A DNA stretch of 52,019 nt, taken from Oscillospiraceae bacterium. Its GTDB lineage: Bacteria > Bacillota > Clostridia > Oscillospirales > Ruminococcaceae. The stretch spans positions 1 through 52,019 of the forward strand of contig JAJUHO010000002.1 of the NCBI GenBank assembly GCA_029267825.1, in the 5' to 3' direction. Positions 44,579-52,019 of the stretch are shown in pieces. Within the stretch, counting starts at the first letter, position 1, and every line of letters begins with the position of its first letter. The notes beneath the pieces are model-generated. The model saw nothing but the letters and a program-made list of their open reading frames with translations. It did no database searches and was not told where the DNA came from. A program made the position numbers and the translations under genes.

Positions 44579-45391
44579 TTAAAATACCTCCATTTGTTCG
44601 GGAAGTTTAAATCTGCCGGCCGCGCTTATCCCCGACGGCGAAAACAAAAACACCTCGGTGGAAAGCTTATTGCCGGATTTCAAATACTGCTCCACAATAG
44701 CAGTTCCAAAGCTTTCAACAATATTATTTTTTATCTCCTCAACCGCAAGCATATACTCCTGCGAAGGGGCAAAAACCAAAAAACGTGCCCCAAGCTTTTC
44801 CGAAACAAGCTTTTGAAAATTTGAGCAAAGCATAAACGAAGCCTTCAACTTCAAAGGCTGAATCGAAAAATCAACTGCCTTTACCTTTCCCGCCACAACG
44901 CAGGAATGCAGGCTCGTTTTTTTAAGCATCTCGCTCATATTCTTGTCTGCAACCGCAAAAAGCACATCCTTTGGCACTCCCCATTTTTTTAAATGTGAAA
45001 CGTCAAGAGGATAAATATTTTCCCCGTCGGCAAAGGCAAGTATCTTTTTTATCCCGCCGACAAAGTTCCCCCATATCCAGCCTTCTTCCAAATCCTCCTC
45101 GCGCACAAGCAGATGCCTTAATGCCCCCTGTGCGGTCTGAAAAGACGTCAGCTTATATTTTATGGCAAATTCAAGCCCAAGCTTTGCCATCAAAGCATCA
45201 AGCTGCAAAAGTGTCCTGCTTTTCAAATATTCATCCCTTGCGGCCGAAACATCTGCGCAAAAGCTTATCCCCTCTTTTAAAACCTCTATTTCGTTTTCAG
45301 AAATCATACGTTTTAATAAAAATCCGTTTTTTCTCAAAGCAGTTCTAAGTATGCTGTTGAATATGATGTTTTTAACTTTTGTCACAAGCAT
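44579..45391 (-). CDS. DUF1444/YtpQ-like protein
   Basis: A 270-residue soluble protein. The C-terminal two thirds resemble the DUF1444 (YtpQ) family in order and spacing: a segment around IYPLDVSHLKKWGVPKDVLFAVADKNM, a mid-domain VVAGKVKAVDFSIQPLKLKASFMLCSN, then LGARFLVFAPSQEYMLAVEEIKNN and YLKSGNKLSTEVFLFSPSG. No catalytic motif is visible and the function of the family is not known to me. It starts after a promoter at 45418-45446 and leads the small operon with the 36-residue membrane protein and the VOC protein. Confidence 0.65.
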   Translation of the reverse strand: MLVTKVKNIIFNSILRTALRKNGFLLKRMISENEIEVLKEGISFCADVSAARDEYLKSRTLLQLDALMAKLGLEFAIKYKLTSFQTAQGALRHLLVREEDLEEGWIWGNFVGGIKKILAFADGENIYPLDVSHLKKWGVPKDVLFAVADKNMSEMLKKTSLHSCVVAGKVKAVDFSIQPLKLKASFMLCSNFQKLVSEKLGARFLVFAPSQEYMLAVEEIKNNIVESFGTAIVEQYLKSGNKLSTEVFLFSPSGISAAGRFKLPEQMEVF

Positions 45392-45417
45392 TGCCCCACC
45401 CCGTTCTCTATGGGGTT

Positions 45418-45446
45418 ATTATACCATGCCGTTTTTATTTTGTGAA
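45418..45446 (-). promoter_or_regulatory. Predicted promoter of the DUF1444-like operon
   Basis: On the minus strand TTCACA (45446-45441), 17 bp, TATAAT (45423-45418). The leader is short, with a small CCCC/GGGG hairpin just before the GGGG ribosome site. Confidence 0.65.
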
Positions 45447-45460
45447 TACTAAAAAATCCC

Positions 45461-47107
45461 TCAAAATTGCTTTTTCCGATTGTCTTTTTTCACAAAAGGC
45501 CTTTTGTTTTCCCTTTTTGATTCCCTTTTCCCGTCAAAAAGCCTTACCGTAACCCTGTTGCCGTTGATTTTTCCATCGTTCATTGTTTTAATTACATGCT
45601 CTTTGTCTTCATCGGGAACTTCAACCGTCGTATGACTATCAAAAATATCTATCTTGCCAAACGCCTTTCCGGGCATTCCGGTTGCATCAACAAGCGCTCC
45701 CAAAATATAATTCGGAGCAATTTTCTGCCGCCTGCCAACCGAAATTACAACCTTTGCAACTTTTGCATTATATCTTCTTTCATCTCCGGATTTTTCCCTC
45801 TTTATTTCAGGTATCTGCATTATGTTGCCCGCAATTTTTTCGCCGATAAGGGCAGCCGCAACATCCCTTGCCAAAATACCCTCGGCCTCAAGCCTTTCAA
45901 GCATCCCTTGCGCCTCCATGGAAATCTCCCCCATAGTCGCAGATTTGATTTCTGCGCAAAGCCTTTCAAGTCTTTTTTCGGAAATATCCTTTGCAGAAGG
46001 AAGCTCCCTCTTTACTATTTCAGCTTTTGTAAAGCGCATTATGTCCCTTAAATCATAAAACTGCTTTTTGCCGCTTATAAGCGTATGCGCCGCACCGGTC
46101 TTTCCCGCACGGCCGGTTCTTCCTATGCGGTGGATATAGTACTCAATGTCCTGCGGAAGGTCATAATTGAAAACCATGTCCACGCCCTCAACATCAATTC
46201 CCCTTGCGGCCACATCGGTAGCTATCAGTACCGAAATCCTGCCGCCTTTAAAGCCTCCCATAACCTGGGTTCTCTGCGCCTGCTTCATATCGCCATGAAG
46301 CGCCGCAGCCTTAAATCCCCTTGCGCAAAGTTCTTCCGAAAGCTCGTCAACCATGCGCTTTGTGTTGCAAAAAACCATAGAAAGCTTAGGCTCCCAAAAC
46401 ATAAGCAGAAGCGAAAGCGCATCGGTCTTTCTTCCTGCGGGAACATCATAATAATACTGCTCTATGCTTTCAACCGTACTCGTTTTGTTTTCAATTTTTA
46501 CCATCACAGGGTCTTTTTGAAACTTTTTTGTAATTGCAAGTATCGCTGGCGGCATTGTTGCGGAAAAAAGAACGGTCTGCCTTTCCTCCGGAACATTTTT
46601 AAGGATTTCCTCTATATCCTCCCTAAATCCCATATTAAGCATTTCATCCGCCTCGTCAAGGATTACTTCCTTTACATTCTCAAGCCTAAGCGTTTTTCTG
46701 CCTATATGGTCCATAACCCTGCCCGGTGTGCCGATAATTATATTTGCGCCTCTTTTAAGCTCTATAATTTGCTTTTCAATGCTTGCCCCGCCGTAAACCG
46801 CAACCGGCTTTATCCAAGGCATATGCTTTGAAAACTTTTTTATTTCGCCGCATGCCTGCATTGCAAGCTCCCTTGTGGGGCAAAGTATCAAAACCTCCAC
46901 TCCGTGGCTGTCCTTTGACATTCTCTCAACCGCCGGTATTCCAAAAGCGGCGGTTTTCCCCGTTCCGGTATTTGAGCGCCCTATAACATCACGCCCCTCC
47001 ATAAGCACCGGAATTGCCTTTTCCTGTATGGGCGACGGTTCGGTGTATCCCATTTCATCAATCGCCCTCAACATTTCCTCTGATAAATTCAAATCTGTAA
47101 AACGCAT
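45461..47107 (-). CDS. DEAD-box ATP-dependent RNA helicase with DbpA-type RNA-binding domain
   Basis: A 548-residue helicase. The Q motif is FTDLNLSEEMLRAIDEMGYTEPSPIQEKAIP; Walker A is SNTGTGKTAA; then DEAD in ILDEADEMLNMGF, SAT, and HRIGRTGRAGKTG in the second RecA domain. Residues about 455-525 form a DbpA/CsdA-type RNA-recognition domain (VGRRQKIAPNYILGALVDATG, then GKIDIFDSHTTVEVPDE), and the tail is basic (KRESKRENKRPFVKKDNRKK). It belongs to the CshA/DeaD group involved in cold adaptation, ribosome assembly and mRNA turnover. Its leader contains a terminator-like hairpin downstream of its own promoter. Confidence 0.93.
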   Translation of the reverse strand: MRFTDLNLSEEMLRAIDEMGYTEPSPIQEKAIPVLMEGRDVIGRSNTGTGKTAAFGIPAVERMSKDSHGVEVLILCPTRELAMQACGEIKKFSKHMPWIKPVAVYGGASIEKQIIELKRGANIIIGTPGRVMDHIGRKTLRLENVKEVILDEADEMLNMGFREDIEEILKNVPEERQTVLFSATMPPAILAITKKFQKDPVMVKIENKTSTVESIEQYYYDVPAGRKTDALSLLLMFWEPKLSMVFCNTKRMVDELSEELCARGFKAAALHGDMKQAQRTQVMGGFKGGRISVLIATDVAARGIDVEGVDMVFNYDLPQDIEYYIHRIGRTGRAGKTGAAHTLISGKKQFYDLRDIMRFTKAEIVKRELPSAKDISEKRLERLCAEIKSATMGEISMEAQGMLERLEAEGILARDVAAALIGEKIAGNIMQIPEIKREKSGDERRYNAKVAKVVISVGRRQKIAPNYILGALVDATGMPGKAFGKIDIFDSHTTVEVPDEDKEHVIKTMNDGKINGNRVTVRLFDGKRESKRENKRPFVKKDNRKKQF

Positions 47108-47122
47108 TTCAAAATCCTTTCT

Positions 47123-47153
47123 AAAAGAAAAACGAGGATTTTTTCCTCGTTTT
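47123..47153 (-). terminator. Terminator-like hairpin in the RNA helicase leader
   Basis: A perfect 10-bp stem (47129-47138 with 47144-47153) around a 5-nt loop, followed on the minus strand by TTTCTTTT. It lies downstream of the predicted helicase promoter and 15 bp upstream of the start codon, so it would interrupt the helicase's own transcript as well as readthrough from spoIIA. Its 3' end also abuts the helicase ribosome site. Confidence 0.75.
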
Positions 47154-47175
47154 AAAATCTTATGGTTAGTAATTT

Positions 47176-47204
47176 ATGATAACACATATATTAACCTTTG
47201 TCAA
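47176..47204 (-). promoter_or_regulatory. Predicted promoter of the RNA helicase gene
   Basis: On the minus strand TTGACA (47204-47199), 17 bp, TATCAT (47181-47176), starting immediately after the sigF stop codon. It gives a leader of about 60 nt that contains the hairpin at 47123-47153. Confidence 0.8.
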
Positions 47205-47205
47205 G

Positions 47206-47862
47206 CTATTTTAAAAGCACCGCGCGCATTTCTTCAAGCAGCTTTTTTTCGCGCCTTGAAACCTGAACCTGTGTCATATCAAGCCGCTTTGCGGTTTCCG
47301 ACTGGGTTTTATTTTCAAAATATCTCAAATAAATAAGTTGCCTGTCCTTTGGCTCAAGCTCAAGCATAACCTGTCTTAACGAAATTATATCACCTATTTC
47401 AACATCGGGCGCCTCCACCGGAACATCAAGCTGGCCCTCGTCATCGCTTGTTTCCGTAAGAGAAAGCGGCGGCTGGCTTATCGAAAGCGCCTCCACCACA
47501 TGTTCCACAGAAATTTCAAGAATTTCCGAAAGTTCGGACAAAAGAGGTTCCCTGCCATATTTTTTTATATACTTTTCCCTTTCGCGCGACGCTCTTAGGG
47601 AAAGCTCTTTTAAACCGCGGCTGACCTTTACCGTTCCCCCGTCCCTGAAAAGACGTTTGATTTCGCCAAGAATGACCGGAACCGCATAGGTTGAAAACTT
47701 AAGCCCCCTGCTTTCATCAAAAGCGGAAACCGCCTTCATTAGCCCTATGCAGCCCGCGGAGTAAAGGTCCTCATAGTCTATTCCCCTGCCGCGGAAACGG
47801 TTTGCGCAAAGATGCACAAGCCCCAAATGCTGTTCTGCAAAAGCTGATTTAAGGGTATCCAT
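47206..47862 (-). CDS. sigF: Forespore RNA polymerase sigma factor SigF (SpoIIAC)
   Basis: A 218-residue sigma-70-type factor of the SigF/SigB/SigG group. Region 2 is LVHLCANRFRGRGIDYEDLYSAGCIGLMKAVSAFDESRGLKFSTYAVPVILGEIKRLFRD, then the region 2.4-3 segment with VSRGLKEL, and region 4 LEPKDRQLIYLRYFENKTQSETAKRLDMTQVQVSRREKK. It is the first compartment-specific sigma factor of sporulation, held inactive by SpoIIAB. Start ATG 47862 with AAAGGCGG upstream is used; MKGGTY at 47880 is an in-frame alternative. It follows spoIIAB after an 86-bp gap, wider than in Bacillus. Confidence 0.93.
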   Translation of the reverse strand: MDTLKSAFAEQHLGLVHLCANRFRGRGIDYEDLYSAGCIGLMKAVSAFDESRGLKFSTYAVPVILGEIKRLFRDGGTVKVSRGLKELSLRASREREKYIKKYGREPLLSELSEILEISVEHVVEALSISQPPLSLTETSDDEGQLDVPVEAPDVEIGDIISLRQVMLELEPKDRQLIYLRYFENKTQSETAKRLDMTQVQVSRREKKLLEEMRAVLLK

Positions 47863-47948
47863 ATATGTTCCGCCTTTCATTTTACCCAAAAACGGATTTT
47901 TTAAACGCCGCCGCACAAATGAAAATTTATCCGGCGGCAATATGTAAA

Positions 47949-48383
47949 TCAGCCTCTTTGCGAAAACTTTTTCCTCATTACAACGCAAGTGCCTCTGCCG
48001 ACTTTGCTCCTAACTGAAAGCTTGTCCATAAAGCTCTCCATCACCGCAAAGCCAAGTCCTGCCCTCTCGCCGTTTTTGCAGGTGGTGAAAAGAGGCTCCA
48101 TTGCCTTTTTTACATCCTCAATGCCGCAGCCATAATCCTTGACTTTAACGTAAAATTCACCGTTTTCAAAAATTCTGGCGCATATTTCAATTTTGCCGAC
48201 TTTATCGGGATAGGCATGCACTATGCAATTGGTCACCGCTTCGGAAACCGCGGTCTTTACGTCCGCAAGCTCATCAACCGGCGGGTCAAGCTGTGAGGCA
48301 AACGCAGCTACGGCAAGCCTTGCATACCCCTCGTTTACGGATTTTGACGGAAACGTAATCTTCATTTCATTTAAAACCTTCAT
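47949..48383 (-). CDS. spoIIAB: Anti-sigma F factor SpoIIAB
   Basis: A 144-residue GHKL-fold serine kinase and anti-sigma factor. It has FPSKSVNEGYARLAVAAFASQLDPPVDELADVKTAVSEAVTNCIVHAYP (N-box) and the G-box DYGCGIEDVKKAMEPLFTTCKNGERAGLGFAVMESFMD, closely matching SpoIIAB. It binds SigF, or phosphorylates SpoIIAA on serine, depending on ADP/ATP state. It overlaps spoIIAA by ATGA, so the pair is coupled. Its presence with SigF indicates endospore formation, although the rest of the pathway is not in view. Confidence 0.95.
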   Translation of the reverse strand: MKVLNEMKITFPSKSVNEGYARLAVAAFASQLDPPVDELADVKTAVSEAVTNCIVHAYPDKVGKIEICARIFENGEFYVKVKDYGCGIEDVKKAMEPLFTTCKNGERAGLGFAVMESFMDKLSVRSKVGRGTCVVMRKKFSQRG

Positions 48384-48718
48384 GGCTGCACTCCCTTTCT
48401 TGAACTGTCGCCAATGCCCGCAAGCTTGTCCAGCCCCGCAAGGCGCATCACTTTTTTTATATGCATAGAGGGATTTTGCACAAAAACCCTTCCGTCAAGA
48501 TCCCTCATTTTTTTATATCTCCCCATTACAAGTCCTATGCCGGAGCTATCCATAAAGCTGACTTCACCAAAATCAAGCACAAGCAGTGATGGAAGGTTTT
48601 CATCAATCGCCCTGTCTATTTCCTCTCTCATTTTTTTAGCGCCGTGATGATCTATCTCACCCGAAAGAAAAGCCGTCACAGTCTTATTTTCCTTATTCTC
48701 AACTATGCGGACAGGCAT
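48380..48718 (-). CDS. spoIIAA: Anti-anti-sigma F factor SpoIIAA
   Basis: A 112-residue STAS-domain protein that frees SigF by binding SpoIIAB. The domain runs from TVTAFLSGEIDHHGAKKMREEIDRAI to the phosphorylation site VSFMDSSGIGLVMGRYKKM, where the second Ser of DSSGIG is the residue phosphorylated by SpoIIAB. First gene of spoIIA; start ATG 48718 with GGAGG upstream. Upstream, a TATAAT-like box lies near 48756-48761 on the minus strand, but no convincing sigma-H site was found. Confidence 0.95.
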   Translation of the reverse strand: MPVRIVENKENKTVTAFLSGEIDHHGAKKMREEIDRAIDENLPSLLVLDFGEVSFMDSSGIGLVMGRYKKMRDLDGRVFVQNPSMHIKKVMRLAGLDKLAGIGDSSRKGVQP

Positions 48719-48850
48719 AAGGGCACCTCCGTTTCAAAACAGTTGTTTAAATGATTATACAATTTCTGGCATATCGTTTGCTGTCGAAAGCTGAAACCCA
48801 AAATAAAAAATATTGCCAAAAACACTTGTCCGGCATATTTTTTAAAATTA

Positions 48851-48879
48851 TTGCAAATCTTAAAAATATGGTATATAAT
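48851..48879 (+). promoter_or_regulatory. Predicted promoter of the DUF1858 gene
   Basis: TTGCAA (48851-48856), 17 bp, TATAAT (48874-48879), followed by an AAAGGAGG ribosome site 30 bp before the ORF. It diverges from spoIIA across a 190-bp gap. Confidence 0.75.
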
Positions 48880-48908
48880 AATGGTATCAATAAAAGGAGG
48901 ATTAAAAA

Positions 48909-49109
48909 ATGGAAATAACAAAAGACACCATTATCGGTGACATTCTCGATGCCGATTTTGACGCCGCTCCGTATTTCCTTGAAATAGGAATGCACTGCCT
49001 TGGCTGCCCCGCTTCAAGAGGCGAAACCATTGCACAGGCTTGCGAAGTTCACGGTGTTGACCCTGATTCACTCATCGAAAAACTTAACGCACATTTCAAC
49101 AACAAGTAA
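48909..49109 (+). CDS. DUF1858 domain protein
   Basis: A 66-residue DUF1858 protein, complete as a single domain. The sequence MEITKDTIIGDILDADFDAAPYFLEIGMHCLGCPASRGETIAQAC has the family's CxxC pair (HCLGCP), which is proposed to bind metal or act in redox chemistry; related domains accompany hybrid-cluster and iron-sulfur proteins. It has its own promoter and its own terminator (49117-49145), so it is a monocistronic unit. The true function is unknown. Confidence 0.9.
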   Translation: MEITKDTIIGDILDADFDAAPYFLEIGMHCLGCPASRGETIAQACEVHGVDPDSLIEKLNAHFNNK

Positions 49110-49116
49110 AAAAAAC

Positions 49117-49145
49117 GCTCGCAGGCTGAAACTTGCGGGCTTTTT
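49117..49145 (+). terminator. Terminator after the DUF1858 gene
   Basis: Arms 49117-49124 and 49132-49140 form a short stem (with G-T pairs), followed by five T residues. The trmK start lies 20 bp further on. Confidence 0.75.
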
Positions 49146-49164
49146 AATATAAAGGAATAAAACC

Positions 49165-49833
49165 ATGCTTAGTGACCAAAGACTGCTTGCCTGCGCCGAA
49201 TATGTTTCCGGCAGGGGGATTGCGTGCGATGTGGGAACAGACCACGCTTATCTTGCCGCTTATCTTGTCAAATCCGGAAAATGCGGCCTTGTAATAGCAA
49301 GCGATGTAAAAGACGGCCCCTTGCTTTCCGCAAGGACAACAATAGAAAAATACGGCGTTTCGGACAGGGTAATGCTTATAAAATCAAATGGGCTTGATGA
49401 CATTGCACCGGACAATGTTTCCGATGTAATAATCGCCGGAATGGGTGCGGAGCTCATATGCTCCATAATCGAAAGGGCCGACTGGCTGAAAAACGGTGTG
49501 AATTTAATACTCCAGCCAATGACGCGCGCACCTTTTCTCCGCAAGTGGCTATGCCAAAACGGCTATGAGATAGATTCCGAAACCGCAGTAAAAGATTCGC
49601 GTTTCTTTTATGCAATAATAAAGGCTCACTATACAGGCATATGCCGCACACCCGATGCTGTTTTTGAAAATATAGGCAAAATGGACCTTTCAGATGATAT
49701 TTCAAGGGAATATGCCAAAAAGCAGGCCCAAAGGCTTTTAAAAGCCGGAAAAGGAATGCTTGCAGCCTCGGGTGGGCAAACCAATGCCGCCATTGAAACC
49801 GCAGAAAAAATCAAAAAGCTTTTGGAGGGATGA
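49165..49833 (+). CDS. trmK: tRNA (adenine-22-N1)-methyltransferase TrmK
   Basis: A 222-residue class I SAM methyltransferase. It opens LSDQRLLACAEYVSGRGIACDVGTDHAYLAAYLV, the TrmK motif I region, then VIASDVKDGPLLSARTTIEKYG, VIIAGMGAELICSII and NLILQPMTRAPFLRKWLCQNGYEI. It methylates A22 of bacterial tRNAs (Bacillus YqfN). The next gene, a Nif3-family protein, overlaps its stop, the same pairing as yqfN-yqfO in Bacillus. A helical C-terminal extension is normal. Confidence 0.93.
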   Translation: MLSDQRLLACAEYVSGRGIACDVGTDHAYLAAYLVKSGKCGLVIASDVKDGPLLSARTTIEKYGVSDRVMLIKSNGLDDIAPDNVSDVIIAGMGAELICSIIERADWLKNGVNLILQPMTRAPFLRKWLCQNGYEIDSETAVKDSRFFYAIIKAHYTGICRTPDAVFENIGKMDLSDDISREYAKKQAQRLLKAGKGMLAASGGQTNAAIETAEKIKKLLEG

Positions 49834-49835
49834 AT

Positions 49836-50924
49836 ATGGCAACCGTTGGAAAAATTTTTGAGGCAATAGATGCTCTCGCTCCTTTTTCTCTTGCCGAAAA
49901 GGGCGACAATTCAGGACTTTTGGTTGGAAATAAGGAAAACAAGGTAAAAAAGGCGCTCATTGCACTTGACATAACAAACGAAGTTGCAGCCGAAGCCGCC
50001 GACCTTGGGGCGGAACTGATTATATCCCACCACCCGGTAATTTATAATCCGCTTTATTTTGTTTTTGACGAAAATCCGGTTCATATCCTTGCAAGAAACG
50101 GGATAAGCGCAATCTGCGCCCACACAAACCTTGACATGGCTCCGGGCGGAGTTAACGACGCTCTTGCGGAAGCCCTCGGATTTGAAGGTAAAAAGGTAAT
50201 TGAAGTCATCCACAGAATGCCGTTCAAGCAGATTTGCGTTTTCTGCCCCGAAGAATACGCTGAAAAAGTCAGCGAGGCAATGTTCCTTGCGGGCGGCGGA
50301 GTACAGGGAAATTATTCTCACTGCGCTTTCTTTTCAAATGGAACAGGGCAGTTTATGCCAAACGAAAAGGCAAACCCGTTTGTCGGAGAAAACGGAAAGC
50401 TTGAAAAAACAAAAGAAGTGCGCATAGAAATGCTTGTATCTCCTTCAAGGCTGAAAAATGTAATTTCGGCAATGAAAGACGCGCATCCGTATGAAGAACC
50501 TGCATTCAGCGTTCAAGATAATCTTGCTTTTGTTGAAAAATACGGATTCGGAAAGCTTTGCACTTCTGAAACTGAATTTTCCGCCAAAGCTCTTGCCGCC
50601 CACATAAAAGAAAAACTTGGCTGCAAGGTGGTACGGTATACCGATTCCGGAAAAGCAATAAAAAACATAGCCGTATGCTCAGGGGCCGGAGGAAGTCTTA
50701 TACGATATGCCGCCGAAAAAGAGGCTGACGCTTTGATTTGCGGGGATATAAAGCACGACCAGCTTATAACCGCAAGAAATCTTGGAATTTCCGTTTTTGA
50801 TGCGGGGCATTTCCACACCGAGGCGGTAATTCTTCCAAAGCTTAAAGAGGTTTTGACAAACGCATTTCCGGAAACGGAATTTGAAATTGCGGCGCAAAGC
50901 ATTGACCCGGCGCTTTACGAATAA
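49836..50924 (+). CDS. Nif3-like dinuclear metal center protein
   Basis: A 362-residue Nif3/YqfO-family protein. The N-terminal domain has SLAEKGDNSGLLVGN and the metal ligands in ELIISHHPVIYNP and CAHTNLDMAPGGVNDALAEALG. A PII-like insertion follows (FKQICVFCPEEYAEKVSEAMFLAGGGVQGNYSHCAF, then HPYEEPAF). The C-terminal half completes the site with ALICGDIKHDQLITARNLGISVFDAGHFHTE. ATG 49836 is chosen because GGAGG is 7 nt upstream; the ATG at 49830 is too close. Role uncertain: GTP cyclohydrolase I type 2 and scaffold functions have been proposed for the family. Confidence 0.9.
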   Translation: MATVGKIFEAIDALAPFSLAEKGDNSGLLVGNKENKVKKALIALDITNEVAAEAADLGAELIISHHPVIYNPLYFVFDENPVHILARNGISAICAHTNLDMAPGGVNDALAEALGFEGKKVIEVIHRMPFKQICVFCPEEYAEKVSEAMFLAGGGVQGNYSHCAFFSNGTGQFMPNEKANPFVGENGKLEKTKEVRIEMLVSPSRLKNVISAMKDAHPYEEPAFSVQDNLAFVEKYGFGKLCTSETEFSAKALAAHIKEKLGCKVVRYTDSGKAIKNIAVCSGAGGSLIRYAAEKEADALICGDIKHDQLITARNLGISVFDAGHFHTEAVILPKLKEVLTNAFPETEFEIAAQSIDPALYE

Positions 50925-50941
50925 AAACACGGAGGAATTTT

Positions 50942-52019
50942 ATGGCACTTGACGGTGCGTTTTTATACGCTGTCAAAAAGGAGCTTGATTTTTTAATAGG
51001 CTCACGAATTGACAAAATACACCAGCCCTCTAAGGAGGAAATCCTTATAACACTGCGCGCCCAAGGCGAAATGCAAAAGCTTATAATAAGCGCCAGCGCA
51101 AATTCGGCAAGGGTGCACCTTACAAAGGCGGAGGTTGAAAATCCTAAAACCCCGCCTATGTTTTGCATGCTTTTAAGAAAACATTTAAACGGCGGAAAAC
51201 TGACTGGGATACGGCAAGACGGGCTGGAAAGGATTCTTTTCCTTGACTTTGAGGCAATGAACGAAATAGGCGATTTGGTAAGCCTTACCCTTGCGTGTGA
51301 AATAATGGGAAGATGCTCAAACATCGTCTTAATAAATTCCGAGGGAAGAATAATTGATTCCATAAAGCATGTGGATGAGGAAATGTCCAGGGAGCGTCTT
51401 GTGCTGCCCGGAATGAAATATGCTCTCCCTCCCCGCGATAAAAGGCTTTCGCTGCTCAATGCTTCAAGGGAAGAAATGGCGTCCGGCATACGCCTTGCAA
51501 AAAATGCGGAGCTTTCAAAGTGCCTTATTAAGGTTTTTGAGGGAATATCCCCTATTTTTGCGCGCGAGGCGGTATTTTATGCCGCAAAGGGCAAGGAAAT
51601 TACCCTTGAAGAAGCAAACGGAGATGTCATGGACAGGCTTGTTTTCTGGCTTATAAACGCGCGCGAAAATCTTTTGGCGGGCAAAAATACCTATACGGTA
51701 GTGATGGACAAGGAAAACAACCTTAAAGATTTCTGCTTTGTCAGGATAAGCCAATACGGGCCTATGATGATGACAAAGGAGCTTTCAAGCGCCTGTGAAA
51801 CTTTGGATTATTTTTATGCCGAGCGCGAAGCGGCAAACCGGACCAAGCAGCGTTCGCACGACCTTTTAAAATTCCTTGCAAACACATCCGACAGGATTTC
51901 AAGGAAAATTGCCTTGCAAAAGGAAGAACTTGCCCGCTGTGCAATGCGTGAAGAACTTAAAATTAAAGGCGACCTCATAAGCGCAAATATTTATTTACTG
52001 CAAAAAGGACAGAAAAGCG
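50942..52019 (+). CDS. rqcH: Ribosome quality control protein RqcH (NFACT), 3' end outside window
   Basis: The first 359 codons of an NFACT/FbpA-family protein. MALDGAFLYAVKKELDFLIGSRIDKIHQPSKEEILITLRA is the NFACT-N start. RVHLTKAEVENPKTPPMFCMLLRKHLNGGKL and LVSLTLACEIMGRCSNIVLIN, with the Asp and Arg residues of the tRNA-binding face, follow, and helix-hairpin-helix and coiled-coil parts begin after about residue 180. RqcH recruits tRNA-Ala to stalled 50S subunits and adds alanine tails that mark nascent chains for degradation. ATG 50942 has GGAGG upstream and is 17 bp after the Nif3 gene. Also annotated in the past as fibronectin-binding protein. Confidence 0.92.
   Translation, partial: MALDGAFLYAVKKELDFLIGSRIDKIHQPSKEEILITLRAQGEMQKLIISASANSARVHLTKAEVENPKTPPMFCMLLRKHLNGGKLTGIRQDGLERILFLDFEAMNEIGDLVSLTLACEIMGRCSNIVLINSEGRIIDSIKHVDEEMSRERLVLPGMKYALPPRDKRLSLLNASREEMASGIRLAKNAELSKCLIKVFEGISPIFAREAVFYAAKGKEITLEEANGDVMDRLVFWLINARENLLAGKNTYTVVMDKENNLKDFCFVRISQYGPMMMTKELSSACETLDYFYAEREAANRTKQRSHDLLKFLANTSDRISRKIALQKEELARCAMREELKIKGDLISANIYLLQKGQKS

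Overview
The window reads as a stretch of chromosome from an anaerobic, endospore-forming member of the Bacillota, most likely class Clostridia. The evidence is a complete spoIIA operon (spoIIAA-spoIIAB-sigF), a ferredoxin-dependent 2-oxoacid oxidoreductase in place of a dehydrogenase complex, Bacillota-type housekeeping neighbourhoods (gdpP-rplI-dnaB, tilS-hpt-ftsH), RNase J, TrmK and RqcH, strong GGAGG ribosome binding sites and sigma-A promoters close to TTGACA-17-TATAAT. No rRNA, tRNA, CRISPR array, prophage or insertion sequence was recognised. Almost every base is covered by intact genes.

Region 1 (1-9250) is a urea utilisation block. A urea ABC importer (urtA, urtB and the start of urtC, minus strand) and a urease structural operon (ureABC, plus strand) face away from each other around a hybrid sensor kinase and an AraC-type response regulator. 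Both metabolic promoters carry the same unusual sequence block, arranged as direct repeats 21 bp apart. This makes the kinase/regulator pair the likely urea- or nitrogen-responsive switch for both arms. The nickel-insertion genes ureEFGD are not next to ureC.

Region 2 (9250-20871) holds purA and then a surface-polysaccharide operon: GDP-mannose synthesis (manC), conversion to GDP-D-rhamnose (gmd, rmd), an ABC exporter (wzm, wzt with a carbohydrate-binding tail), a coiled-coil methyltransferase and two glycosyltransferases. A third glycosyltransferase is divergent. The set resembles Gram-negative ABC-exported D-rhamnan (A-band/O8/O9a-type) loci.

Region 3 (20872-29880) holds a KtrB/TrkH potassium channel subunit, two RNA methyltransferases (trmN6-like, rsmI), a small two-gene cassette (90-aa protein plus DUF4160) flanked by two 61-bp copies of the same terminator, an ArsB/NhaD-type ion transporter, and a korDABC operon headed by a ParA/MinD-like ATPase.

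Region 4 (29881-42300) is a long housekeeping run on the minus strand: a GMPP-like nucleotidyltransferase fused to a degenerate phosphomannomutase, RNase J with a roughly 340-nt leader, gdpP, rplI, dnaB, tilS, hpt (no canonical start codon) and ftsH.

Region 5 (42400-52019) holds an IMP dehydrogenase, a small operon with a DUF1444-like protein, a 36-residue membrane peptide and a VOC protein, a DEAD-box helicase, the spoIIA operon, a DUF1858 protein, trmK, a Nif3-family protein and the start of rqcH.
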